This document shows positions 24,973-32,930 of a stretch of 40,957 nucleotides of DNA, one piece after another. The translations under genes were made by a program, and so were the position numbers. Positions within the stretch are counted from its first letter, which is position 1; every line of letters starts with the position of its first letter. The DNA lies in NCBI RefSeq assembly GCF_024437745.1, contig NZ_JANFNY010000046.1:1-40957 (forward strand), in the 5' to 3' direction. The DNA is from Roseomonas sp. GC11 (GTDB taxonomy: Bacteria; Pseudomonadota; Alphaproteobacteria; Acetobacterales; Acetobacteraceae). The notes under the pieces are model-generated. The model searched no databases. It saw only the letters and a list, made by a program, of their open reading frames with translations, and was not told where the DNA came from.

Positions 24973-25890
24973 TCAGCCTTCCGCCAGCAGGCAGAACATC
25001 AGCTCATGCTTGTTGTGCGCCCCATGGAAGACGCGCGCGCCGGGGATGGCGGCGAAGAGCGCCGCCGTCTCATGGTCCGTCTCGCCCTGGAACTTGATGG
25101 TGCAGACGAAATTCCGGGCCTTCCCCGCCTCGCGCCAGCGCTGCACCAGGGCGAGCAGCCGCGCCGGGTAGCAGATGATGTCACTGAACAGCCAGTCCAC
25201 CGCCGGCTGCTTCTCCGGCTCCAGGCCGAAGGCGCTCTCCGTGCGGATGGCGACATTGGGCAGGGCGGCCACGGCGGGGTCCATCTGCGCCTTGTCCACC
25301 GCTGTCACCTGGCCGCCGAGCTGCGCCAGCGCCCAGGTCCAGCCGCCCGGGGCGGCGCCGAGGTCCAGCACGCTCTCCCCCGGCCCGGGCCAGCGGCCGA
25401 GGCGGGTCAGCGCCTCCCACAGCTTCAGATAGGCGCGGGAGGGCGGGCCCTCGCGATCCTCCTCGAAGCGCACGGCGCCGCGCAGGAAGGGGCTGGTCTT
25501 GGTCGGGCTGGCCAGCATGAGGTCCGGCGCCAGCAGCGTCCAGGCGCCGAGATGCCCGGCCGGCGCCGGCTCGGGGAAGCGCAGGGCGCGGCCCTTCAGC
25601 GGCGGCAGCGCCGCCTCGATCAGCGCGGCGCGGCGGTGGTGCAGCACCGGCTCCAGCGACCAGTTGCGCTGGATCGCCCGCAGCGCCGAGGCCGCGCCCT
25701 TGATCGAGGGCACGGGGATCTCGCGCGGGTCGGTCCAGACCTCCAGCGCCCAGGCGGAGGGCACCGGCGGCGCCTCGGTCAGGGCCAGCGGGCCGTGCCA
25801 GCGGGCAATGGCGATGCCGGCGCGGCGGAGCTCCTCCTCCACCTCGCGCTCGAAGCCCTCATGGGCGAGATAGGCGGCGCGGATCGTCAT
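24973..25890 (-). CDS. RlmM/FtsJ-like 2'-O-ribose rRNA methyltransferase
   Basis: A 305-residue SAM-dependent methyltransferase. The SAM-binding motif is VLDLGAAPGGWTWALAQ (about 174-190), and the catalytic lysine-aspartate-lysine-glutamate set of the FtsJ fold is visible as K156 (SRAYLKLWEAL), D237 (LFSDIICYP), K266 (TIKFQGE) and a nearby Glu. The N-terminal 120 residues fit a reduced THUMP-like region, as in RlmM, which methylates a cytidine in 23S rRNA. It is shorter than the E. coli enzyme (about 366), so the exact site is uncertain. The start overlaps the DUF423 stop (ATGA), indicating coupling. Confidence 0.85.
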   Translation of the reverse strand: MTIRAAYLAHEGFEREVEEELRRAGIAIARWHGPLALTEAPPVPSAWALEVWTDPREIPVPSIKGAASALRAIQRNWSLEPVLHHRRAALIEAALPPLKGRALRFPEPAPAGHLGAWTLLAPDLMLASPTKTSPFLRGAVRFEEDREGPPSRAYLKLWEALTRLGRWPGPGESVLDLGAAPGGWTWALAQLGGQVTAVDKAQMDPAVAALPNVAIRTESAFGLEPEKQPAVDWLFSDIICYPARLLALVQRWREAGKARNFVCTIKFQGETDHETAALFAAIPGARVFHGAHNKHELMFCLLAEG

Positions 25891-26285
25891 CGGCTCGGCC
25901 GCGTGCCAGGGGACGATGCAGGGCGGCGCAGGGCGGCCAGGGCGAGGAGGAGCCAGCCCGTCATCAGCGCCGTGCCGCCCCAGGGGGCGAGGCGGCCCAG
26001 CGATTCCCCGTTCAGGACCAGCCACCAGACGGCGCCACAGAAAAACAGGCTGCCCAGGGCGAAGAAGGCGCCGGCCAGATGCGGCAGGTAGCCCTCCCGC
26101 CGCTCGGCCAGCAGGCCCGTCGCCAGCAGCGCCAGCGCGTGCCAGCCCTGCATCGTCAGCGCGCTCTGCACCCGCGCGGCGTCCACGGCGTCCAGGGCCG
26201 GCGCCAGGCCATGCGCGGCCCAGGCAGACAGGCCCACCGCCAGCAGGCCACTCAGGGCACCCAGGACAAGCCAGAGACGGGACAT
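25887..26285 (-). CDS. DUF423 family small membrane protein
   Basis: A 132-residue protein with four hydrophobic segments. It starts MSRLWLVLGALSGLLAVGLS, has AWAAHGLAP early (the conserved AxxAHG motif), and ends in LAPWGGTALMTGWLLLALAA, which matches the GGxxxxxGW pattern of DUF423. The function is unknown. Its stop overlaps the start of the RlmM-like gene by four bases (ATGA), so the two are probably co-expressed. A hairpin upstream separates it from the phosphoribosyltransferase gene. Confidence 0.88.
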   Translation of the reverse strand: MSRLWLVLGALSGLLAVGLSAWAAHGLAPALDAVDAARVQSALTMQGWHALALLATGLLAERREGYLPHLAGAFFALGSLFFCGAVWWLVLNGESLGRLAPWGGTALMTGWLLLALAALRRPASSPGTRPSR

Positions 26286-26321
26286 CGCGTGTTCCTCAGA
26301 CAAAACAACAAAACAGCCAGA

Positions 26322-26343
26322 GCGGGGGAATGAATTCCCCCGC
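26322..26343 (-). terminator. Hairpin after the phosphoribosyltransferase gene
   Basis: GCGGGGGAAT and ATTCCCCCGC form a perfect 10-bp stem with a 2-nt loop, 16 bases past the stop codon. On the minus strand it is followed after eight bases by TGTTTTGTTGTTTTG. A probable terminator ahead of the DUF423 gene. Confidence 0.6.
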
Positions 26344-26358
26344 ACCCCCTTCTTTTTT

Positions 26359-27051
26359 CTATCCGTTTTCAGGCGGCAGGTGGAGGGGCGCGGGACGCGT
26401 GGCAGGGTCCGGCCACCAGCCGGACAGGGTGCGGCGGAACAGGGGGGTGGCGAAGGCGGCCGCCACGGGCAGATGCGCGGGCCAGTCCAGGCGCCAGCGA
26501 TCGCCCTGCGCCATCGCCACGCAAAGGCCCACCGGCTCCACCCCCGCGCGGCGCAGCAGGGAAAGGCCGGCCAGGGCGGAACTGCCGGTGCTGATCACGT
26601 CATCCACCAGCAGCACGCGGCGGCCCGCGAGGCGCGGCAGCAGGCGCGGGTCCAGCCACATCCGCCGCGCATCCGGGCTGGTGGAGGAGGTGGTGGGCAC
26701 GGACAGCGCCGGGTCATACCACCTCTTGCGGGAATAGCCGGGAGCGACCCAGTTGGGGTGGCCCAGCGCCTCCGCCACCCCGGCGCCGACGACATGGCCC
26801 AGCGTCGGCAGGCCCACCACCACCTCCGCCCCCAGCGGCCGCGCCGCCGCGGCCATCCAGCCACAGACCGGCCGCAGCACGGCGAAGCCCGCCTGGTTGG
26901 CGATGAAGCCCGTCACTGCGATGGCGCCATAGTCCCGCAAGGGCAGCCGCAGCGCCCGGCCATCCGGCATCAGGGCCGGGTAGCTCTCCTGCCAGGCGGT
27001 AGCGGGGTCCGTGGCGGCGGGGGGAGCCTCGAAATCCTGCCAGTATTCCAT
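26359..27051 (-). CDS. Type I phosphoribosyltransferase family protein
   Basis: A 230-residue protein with the PRPP-binding signature RRVLLVDDVISTGSSALAG (about 155-173), the mark of type I phosphoribosyltransferases. The upstream hood region includes VVVGLPTLGHVVGAGVAEAL, resembling the PRPP/base pocket of purine-salvage enzymes such as adenine phosphoribosyltransferase relatives. The substrate cannot be read from sequence. The ATG at 27051 begins MEYWQDFEAPP; a GGAGG lies almost adjacent, and an in-frame ATG at 27069 would add six residues. Divergent from the peptide ABC operon (116-bp gap). Confidence 0.83.
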   Translation of the reverse strand: MEYWQDFEAPPAATDPATAWQESYPALMPDGRALRLPLRDYGAIAVTGFIANQAGFAVLRPVCGWMAAAARPLGAEVVVGLPTLGHVVGAGVAEALGHPNWVAPGYSRKRWYDPALSVPTTSSTSPDARRMWLDPRLLPRLAGRRVLLVDDVISTGSSALAGLSLLRRAGVEPVGLCVAMAQGDRWRLDWPAHLPVAAAFATPLFRRTLSGWWPDPATRPAPLHLPPENG

Positions 27052-27167
27052 GCCTCCAGCGCATGCCATGGCGGGCCGCCCGGCGCCAGGGGCAGCAGTC
27101 CCCCCCGTGGCGTACCCCCCCCGCCCCGCGCTACATTCGTCTCGCTTGCAGGAGGTTTCATAAACCA

Positions 27168-28763
27168 ATGCTTAATCGCCGTTCGCTGCTGCTGGCTTCG
27201 GCCGCGGCCGCCACGCTGCCTGCCGCCCTCAAGGGCGCGGCGGCGCAGACGCCCAGGGATGTCCTGGTCTTCGCCAAGCAGATCGACGACATCATCACCC
27301 TCGACCCGCACGAAGCCTTTGAATACACGGCCTCCGAGATCGCGGCGAATGTCTACCAGAAGCTGGTGACCACGCCGAACAGCAACCCGGCCCAGATCAC
27401 CGGCGAGCTGGCGGAGAAGTGGGAGGTGTCGGACAACAACACCACCTTCACCTTCACCCTGCGGCAGGGGCCGAAATTCGCCTCCGGCCAGCCGGTGACG
27501 GCCGAGGACGTGGCCTTCTCCCTCTCCCGCGCCGTGCTGCTGAACAAGGCGCCGGCCTTCATCATCAACCAGTTCGGCTTCACCAAGGAGAATGTGGCCG
27601 AGCGCATCCGCGCCACCGATGCGCGGACGGTGGTGCTGAAGACGGCCGAGGCCACCTCGCCCTCCTTCCTGCTCTACTGCCTCTCGGCCGCTGTCGGCTC
27701 GGTGGTGGAGAAGGCGGCGGTGATGGCCCGCGCCCAGGGCGATGACCTCGGCAATGGCTGGCTGAAGCAGAATTCCGCCGGCTCCGGCAGCTATGCCGTG
27801 CGCCAGTGGAAGGCGAGCGAGAGCGCCATCCTGGAGGCCAACCCGCACGCCGTGCAGGCGCCGCAGGTCAAGCGCATCATCCTGCGCCATGTGGCCGACC
27901 CCTCGGCCCAGCTGCTCGGCCTGACCAAGGGCGATTATGACATCGCCCGCAACCTCGGCGCCGACCAGATCAAGCAGCTCCAGGGCAACCCGGCCTATAC
28001 CGTGCAGTCCGCCCGCAAGGCGAGCCTGCTCTACCTCTCGCTGAACCAGAAGAACCCGAACCTGGCCAGGCCCGAGGTGCGGCAGGCGATCAAGCTGGCC
28101 ATCGACTATGCCGGCATCCAGAAGGCGATCGTGCCGACGACCTATGCCGTGCAGCAGGCCTTCCTGCCCGCCGGCCTGCCCGGCGCGCTGACCGACACGC
28201 CCTTCCAGCACAACATCGCCGAGGCCAAGGCGCTGATGGCCAAGGCCGGGCTGGCCGACGGGTTCGAGGTCTCTTTCGACTATTCCTCGCCCGCGCCCTT
28301 CTCCGACATCGCCCAGGCGGTGCAGGCGAACCTCGCCGAGATCGGCATCCGCCTGCGCATGCTGCCGGGCGAGCAGCGCGCCGTCATCACCAAGACGCGC
28401 GCCCGCACGCATGACATCGCCATGGTCCGCTGGGGCTCGGATTATTTCGACCCGCACAGCAATGCCGAGGCGTTCAGCATCAACACCGACAACAGCGACA
28501 CTGCGCGGGCCCGCACCCTCGCCTGGCGCGCCAGCTGGGAGATCCCCGAGCTGTCCGCCCGCACCGTCGCCGCCCTGAAGGAGACCGACCCCGCCCGGCG
28601 CTCGGAGATGTATCTCCAGCTCCAGAAGGACCACCAGCAGTCCTCGCCCTTCGTCATGATGCTGCAGGAGATCGAGATCGCCGTCTCCCGCGCCGGGGTG
28701 AAGGGCTTCGACATGGGTCCGATGAATGACCGCCACTTCTACACGCACATCACCAAGGCATGA
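27168..28763 (+). CDS. ABC transporter peptide/oligopeptide-type substrate-binding protein
   Basis: A 531-residue family 5 solute-binding protein, the periplasmic receptor of a dipeptide/oligopeptide-type importer. The signal peptide MLNRRSLLLASAAAATLPAA ends near GAAAQT. The mature chain has ITLDPHEAFEYTASEIAANV, LAEKWEVSDNNTTFTFTLRQ and GQPVTAEDVAFSLSRAV, all family 5 signatures. AGGAGG lies upstream of the ATG. First gene of a five-gene operon; its stop overlaps the permease start (ATGA). The ligand may be a peptide, glycoside or opine-like compound; sequence does not decide. Confidence 0.95.
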   Translation: MLNRRSLLLASAAAATLPAALKGAAAQTPRDVLVFAKQIDDIITLDPHEAFEYTASEIAANVYQKLVTTPNSNPAQITGELAEKWEVSDNNTTFTFTLRQGPKFASGQPVTAEDVAFSLSRAVLLNKAPAFIINQFGFTKENVAERIRATDARTVVLKTAEATSPSFLLYCLSAAVGSVVEKAAVMARAQGDDLGNGWLKQNSAGSGSYAVRQWKASESAILEANPHAVQAPQVKRIILRHVADPSAQLLGLTKGDYDIARNLGADQIKQLQGNPAYTVQSARKASLLYLSLNQKNPNLARPEVRQAIKLAIDYAGIQKAIVPTTYAVQQAFLPAGLPGALTDTPFQHNIAEAKALMAKAGLADGFEVSFDYSSPAPFSDIAQAVQANLAEIGIRLRMLPGEQRAVITKTRARTHDIAMVRWGSDYFDPHSNAEAFSINTDNSDTARARTLAWRASWEIPELSARTVAALKETDPARRSEMYLQLQKDHQQSSPFVMMLQEIEIAVSRAGVKGFDMGPMNDRHFYTHITKA

Positions 28764-29836
28764 TTGAAAACACCTCTCCCCGGGCGGCCGTGCCGTCCGG
28801 GGGGCGGGCCCGGCCCTCGGCGGCGCGACTGCGCCTGCAGGCCCTGTCCGCCACCGCGGCCAGTGTGCCCATCACCCTCTTCGGGCTGGCCCTTGTCACC
28901 TTCCTGATCGGCCGTGTCGTGCCGATCGATCCCGTGCTCGCCATCGTCGGCGACCGCGCTCCACAGGATGTGGTGGAACGCGCGCGGCTCGAGCTTGGCC
29001 TCGACCAGCCGCTCTATGTCCAGTTCTGGCATTTCCTCGGGCAGATCCTGCGCGGCGACCTCGGGCGTTCGGTGATGACATCGAACCCGGTCACCCAGGA
29101 CATCGCCCGCTTCTTCCCCGCCACCTTCGAGCTGGCGACCTTCGCCATCCTCATCGCCGTGCTGATCGGCGTGCCGCTCGGTGTCTGGGCGGCGACGCGG
29201 CAGGGGCGCTGGGTGGACCAGGCGGTCCGCCTGTTCTGCCTCGCCGGGCATTCGCTGCCGGTCTTCGTGCTCGGCCTCGTCTCGCTGCTGCTGTTCTACG
29301 CCACGCTCGAGATCGCCCCCGGCCCCGGCCGCCAGGGCCTGTATTTCGAGGGGCTGGTGGATGAGCGCACCGGCATCCTGACGCTGGACGCGCTGCTGGC
29401 CGGCGACATGCCGGCCTTCCGCGACGCGCTGTGGCATCTGGCCCAGCCGGCCGGGGTGCTGGCCTTCTTCAGCCTCGCCTATATCGCGCGCATGACGCGC
29501 GCCTTCATGCTGGCCGAGCTGAAGAGCGAATATGTCACCGCCGCGCGCGCCAAGGGCCTGTCCGGCCTGCGCATCGTCTGGGGCCATGCCTTCCGCAACA
29601 CCGCCGTGCCGCTCGTCACCGTGCTGGCCATGACTTATGCCGGCCTGCTCGAGGGCGCGGTGCTGACGGAGACGATCTTCTCCTGGCCGGGGCTCGGCCA
29701 GTACCTGACCGTTTCCCTGCTGAATGCCGACATGAACGCGGTGCTCGGCGCCACGCTGGTGGTCGGGCTGATCTATGTCGTGCTGAACCTGCTGGCCGAC
29801 CTGCTCTACCGCCTGCTCGACCCGAGGGTGAAGTGA
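28760..29836 (+). CDS. Peptide-type ABC transporter permease, DppB-like
   Basis: A 358-residue inner-membrane permease with the first helix at about residues 30-52 (ASVPITLFGLALVTFLIGRV), the long periplasmic segment after it that is typical of DppB/OppB, and the EAA-loop sequence EYVTAARAKGLSGLRIVWGH that contacts the ATPases. The N-terminal 25 residues (SPRAAVPSGGRARPSAARLR) are a basic, poorly conserved extension. It overlaps the binding-protein gene by 4 bases and shares TGATG with the next permease, so translation is coupled. Confidence 0.95.
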   Translation: MIENTSPRAAVPSGGRARPSAARLRLQALSATAASVPITLFGLALVTFLIGRVVPIDPVLAIVGDRAPQDVVERARLELGLDQPLYVQFWHFLGQILRGDLGRSVMTSNPVTQDIARFFPATFELATFAILIAVLIGVPLGVWAATRQGRWVDQAVRLFCLAGHSLPVFVLGLVSLLLFYATLEIAPGPGRQGLYFEGLVDERTGILTLDALLAGDMPAFRDALWHLAQPAGVLAFFSLAYIARMTRAFMLAELKSEYVTAARAKGLSGLRIVWGHAFRNTAVPLVTVLAMTYAGLLEGAVLTETIFSWPGLGQYLTVSLLNADMNAVLGATLVVGLIYVVLNLLADLLYRLLDPRVK

Positions 29837-30738
29837 TGTCCGAGACCTCGACCCGGGCCTGGCTGCTCTCCGACACGCCCGGCTCGCGCGCCCAGGCGCG
29901 CTGGGGGCGGCGTTACCAGCTCTGGCTCGCCTTCCGCCGCAACTGGCTGGCGGTGGCGGGGCTGGCCATCGTGCTGCTGATGCTCGCCATGGCGCTGGCC
30001 GCGCCGCTGCTGGCCACGCAGGACCCCGGCGTGCAGAACCTCGCCAACCGCCTCGCCCCGCCTTCCGCCGCGCACTGGCTCGGCACGGATGAACTGGGCC
30101 GCGACACCTGGTCGCGCCTCGTCCATGGCGGGCGGGTGACGCTTGGCATGGTGGTGGCGGTGGTCATCCTGGTGGCGCCGCTCGGCCTCGTGGTGGGCTG
30201 CGTCGCCGGCTATGCCGGGGGCCTGTGGGACCGCGTGCTGATGCGCGTCACCGATGTCTTCCTGGCCTTCCCGCGGCTGATCCTGGCGCTGGCCTTCGTC
30301 GCCGCCATGAAGCCGGGGGTGGAGAGCGCCGTCATCGCCATCGCGCTCACCGCCTGGCCGCCCTATGCCCGCCTCGCGCGCGCCGAGACGCTGACCATCC
30401 GCAACACCGACTACATCGCCGCCGTGCGGATGACGGGCGCCTCGCCCTGGCGCATCATCTGGAAGCATGTGGCGCCGATGTGCCTGCCCTCGCTGACGGT
30501 GCGCGTCACGCTCGACATGTCCTCGATCATCCTGACGGCGGCGGGGCTGGGCTTCCTTGGCCTTGGCGCGCAGCCGCCGATCCCCGAATGGGGCACGATG
30601 ATCGCGACCGCCCGCCGCTTCATCCTGGAGCAGTGGTGGGTGCCGGTGATTCCCGGCATCGCGATCTTCCTGGCCTCGCTGGCTTTCAACCTGCTGGGCG
30701 ATGGCCTGCGCGACGTTCTGGACCCCAAGCAGCGATGA
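29836..30738 (+). CDS. Peptide-type ABC transporter permease, DppC-like
   Basis: A 300-residue permease partner. It has the OppC-type N-terminal helix (WLAVAGLAIVLLMLAMALAA), the LGTDELGRDTWSRLVHGGRV motif characteristic of DppC/OppC and the EAA loop DYIAAVRMTGASPWRIIWKH. Full length. The ATG at 29836 overlaps the stop of the DppB-like gene by one base. A 97-bp gap with two GC hairpins separates it from the first ATPase gene, an unusual break in an otherwise overlapping operon. Confidence 0.95.
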   Translation: MSETSTRAWLLSDTPGSRAQARWGRRYQLWLAFRRNWLAVAGLAIVLLMLAMALAAPLLATQDPGVQNLANRLAPPSAAHWLGTDELGRDTWSRLVHGGRVTLGMVVAVVILVAPLGLVVGCVAGYAGGLWDRVLMRVTDVFLAFPRLILALAFVAAMKPGVESAVIAIALTAWPPYARLARAETLTIRNTDYIAAVRMTGASPWRIIWKHVAPMCLPSLTVRVTLDMSSIILTAAGLGFLGLGAQPPIPEWGTMIATARRFILEQWWVPVIPGIAIFLASLAFNLLGDGLRDVLDPKQR

Positions 30739-30755
30739 TTCTTTTTTCTGAAGGT

Positions 30756-30818
30756 GGGGTCCGGGGTGGCCCTGCCACCCCGGCGGATGGGGTGTGGGGA
30801 AGGCGGCGCCTTCCCCAC
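30756..30818. repeat. Two-hairpin GC repeat inside the ABC transporter operon
   Basis: Hairpins at 30761-30783 (CCGGGGTGGC, CCT loop, 10-bp stem) and 30794-30818 (GTGGGGAAGGC, GGC loop, 11-bp stem). The segment resembles 12098-12157, with base-paired substitutions in the stems. It ends 3 bases before the AAGGAG ribosome site of the first ATPase gene. It may lower or tune expression of the ATPases relative to the permeases. Confidence 0.8.
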
Positions 30819-30835
30819 GGCAAGGAGCACATGAC

Positions 30836-31675
30836 ATGAGTTCCCTGGTCGAAATCCGTGACCTGCGCGTCGATTTTCCGACACCCTCCGGCTTCAACGC
30901 CGCCGTGCGCGGCATCTCCTTCGGTATGGGCCGCGAGAAGCTCGGCATCGTGGGCGAGAGCGGTTCCGGCAAGTCGGTGACCGGCCGCGCCCTGATGCGC
31001 CTGCTCCCTTCGGCGGCCCGCGTCCGCGCGCAGGCCCTGCGCTTCGATGGCGTGGATGTGCTGGCCGCGAGCGAGCGGCAGATGCGCGGCCTGCGCGGTG
31101 GCCGCATCGGCCTGATCATGCAGGACCCGAAATACTCGCTGAACCCGGTGATGACGGTGGGCCGGCAGATCGCCGAAGCCTGGCTGGCCCACAACAAGGG
31201 CGGCCAGCGCGAGGCGCGCGAGGCCGCGCTGACCCTGCTGGAGCAGGTGAAGATCCGCGACCCCAGGCGCGTGCTGGACTCCTACCCGCACGAGATCTCG
31301 GGCGGCATGGGCCAGCGCGTGATGATCGCCATGATGCTGGCGCCGAACCCGGACCTGCTGATCGCCGACGAACCGACCAGCGCGCTGGATGCCAGCGTCC
31401 AGGCCGAGATCCTGAAGCTGATCGAGGATCTCGTCTCGGCGCGCGGCATGGGGCTGATGCTGATCAGCCACGACCTGCCGCTGGTCAGCCGCTTCTGCGA
31501 CCGGGTGGTGGTGATGTATTCCGGCCAGGTGATGGAGGAGCTGCCGGCGCGCGACCTGCACCGCGCGCAGCACGCCTATACCCGTGGCCTGCTGGACTGC
31601 ATGCCGAGCCTCTCCGTCCGGCGCGACCGCCTGCCGACGCTGACCCGCGACCCCGCCTGGCTGGAGCCGCGTTGA
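30836..31675 (+). CDS. Peptide-type ABC transporter ATPase, DppD-like
   Basis: A 279-residue ATPase with Walker A GESGSGKSVTG, Q-loop LIMQDPKYSLNPVMT, signature ISGGMGQRVMIAMM and Walker B LLIADEPTSALD followed by the switch histidine in ISHD. The LSGGQ serine-glycine pair is kept but the glutamine is shifted (SGGMGQ), common in DppD proteins. It is shorter than the usual roughly 320 residues, ending in HAYTRGLLDCMPSL and a short tail without the cysteine-rich extension seen in some members. AAGGAG lies about 8 bases before the ATG at 30836. Its stop overlaps the start of the next gene. Confidence 0.95.
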   Translation: MSSLVEIRDLRVDFPTPSGFNAAVRGISFGMGREKLGIVGESGSGKSVTGRALMRLLPSAARVRAQALRFDGVDVLAASERQMRGLRGGRIGLIMQDPKYSLNPVMTVGRQIAEAWLAHNKGGQREAREAALTLLEQVKIRDPRRVLDSYPHEISGGMGQRVMIAMMLAPNPDLLIADEPTSALDASVQAEILKLIEDLVSARGMGLMLISHDLPLVSRFCDRVVVMYSGQVMEELPARDLHRAQHAYTRGLLDCMPSLSVRRDRLPTLTRDPAWLEPR

Positions 31676-32409
31676 TGATCGAAGTCGAGAATCTCAACGT
31701 CCATTTCGGCGCCAATCATGTGGTGCATGACGTCTCCTTCCGCGTCGCGGCGGGGGAGACCTTCGGGCTGGTGGGGGAGAGCGGCTCGGGCAAGTCCACC
31801 GTGCTGCGCACCATCGCCGGGCTGAATGCCGGCTGGGATGGCGGCATGGCGGTGGCCGGCACGCCGCTTGGCCAGAAGCGCGACCGCGCCTTCTTCAAGC
31901 GCGTGCAGATGGTGTTCCAGGACCCCTATGGCTCGCTGCACCCGCGCCAGACGGTGGACCGCATCCTCTCCGAGCCGCTGGAGGTGCATGGCATCCCGGA
32001 TGCGGAGGCGCGCATCACCCGCGCGCTGGAGGAGGTGGCGCTGCCGCGCACCGCGCGCTTCCGCTATCCGCACCAGCTTTCCGGCGGGCAGCGCCAGCGC
32101 GTGGCGATCGCCCGCGCGCTGATCGCCGACCCTTCCGTGCTGCTGCTGGACGAGCCGACCAGCGCGCTCGACGTCTCCGTGCAGGCGGAGGTGCTGAACC
32201 TGCTGGCCGATCTGCGGCAGGCGCGGCAGCTCACCTGCATCCTGGTCTCGCACAACCTCGCCGTCATCGCGCATCTCTGCGAGCGGCTGGCGGTGATGCA
32301 GGGCGGGCGGATCGTCGAGGTGCTGACGGAAGGCCAGCTGCGCGCCGGCGAGGCGGTGCACCCGCATACGCGGGACCTGATCGCCCTCTCGCACGCGCTG
32401 GAGGGCTGA
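31675..32409 (+). CDS. Peptide-type ABC transporter ATPase, DppF-like
   Basis: A 244-residue ATPase with Walker A GESGSGKSTVL, Q-loop MVFQDPYGSLHPRQT, the canonical signature LSGGQRQRVAIARAL, and Walker B LLLDEPTSALDVS. At 244 residues it is much shorter than typical DppF/OppF (about 320-330): the C-terminal oligopeptide-transporter extension is reduced to AVHPHTRDLIALSHALEG. It begins on the stop of the DppD-like gene (TGATG), with a TTG 3 bases earlier as an alternative. It closes the operon. The core ATPase is complete, so the short form is probably functional. Confidence 0.95.
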   Translation: MIEVENLNVHFGANHVVHDVSFRVAAGETFGLVGESGSGKSTVLRTIAGLNAGWDGGMAVAGTPLGQKRDRAFFKRVQMVFQDPYGSLHPRQTVDRILSEPLEVHGIPDAEARITRALEEVALPRTARFRYPHQLSGGQRQRVAIARALIADPSVLLLDEPTSALDVSVQAEVLNLLADLRQARQLTCILVSHNLAVIAHLCERLAVMQGGRIVEVLTEGQLRAGEAVHPHTRDLIALSHALEG

Positions 32410-32494
32410 CGGCGCGGCCGGGGACGCCGCCGCGAAAGGTTAACATCGCGGAAACGTCCCTGGTCTCGAATGCCCCGGCTCTTGGGACGGGGAG

Positions 32495-32899
32495 ATGGGT
32501 GGGGTGGACGACGCGCTGACCTGCCTGGTGGTGGATGACAGCCGTGTGGTGCGCAAGGTGGCGCGCCGCATGCTGGAGCGGCATGGCGCCGTGGTGCGGG
32601 AGGCGGCGGACGGGCAGGAGGCCCTGGACGCCTGCCGCGCCGAATTGCCGCGCCTTGTCCTGCTGGACTGGAACATGCCGGTGATGGACGGGCTTGAATT
32701 CCTCAAGGCCGCGCGGGCCGAATTCGGCCCCGCCGAGCCCATTGTCGTGCTCTGCACCACGGAAAATGATTTCGAGCGCATCCTGATGGCGCTCGGCGCC
32801 GGGGCGCAGGAATACATCATGAAGCCGTTCGATGACGGCATCCTGGCCGGCAAGCTGGCCCAGCTCGGCCTGTTGCCCGAGACGGCGGGGTCCCCCTGA
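32495..32899 (+). CDS. CheY-like single-domain response regulator
   Basis: A 134-residue stand-alone receiver. The acid pair is D14-D15 (LVVDDSRVVRK), the phosphoryl acceptor D58 (VLLDWNMPVMDG), the switch threonine 88-89 (LCTTEND) and the conserved lysine K110 (IMKPFDD). There is no output domain. The ATG at 32495 is used; a GTG 9 bases later has GGGGAG at better spacing and may be the true start. It is followed after 31 bp by a CheR gene, so the pair probably works in a chemosensory pathway whose receptors and kinase are elsewhere. It may be a CheY or a motility/EPS regulator. Confidence 0.93.
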   Translation: MGGVDDALTCLVVDDSRVVRKVARRMLERHGAVVREAADGQEALDACRAELPRLVLLDWNMPVMDGLEFLKAARAEFGPAEPIVVLCTTENDFERILMALGAGAQEYIMKPFDDGILAGKLAQLGLLPETAGSP

Positions 32900-32930
32900 C
32901 CCCCGCATCATCCACCGCCGGAGGCCGGGC

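Noticed and set aside
30831-30839. Two-codon leader frame (ATG ACA TGA) overlapping the first ATPase start
   Set aside because: A chance ATG next to the real start; the AAGGAG site is better spaced for the ATG at 30836.
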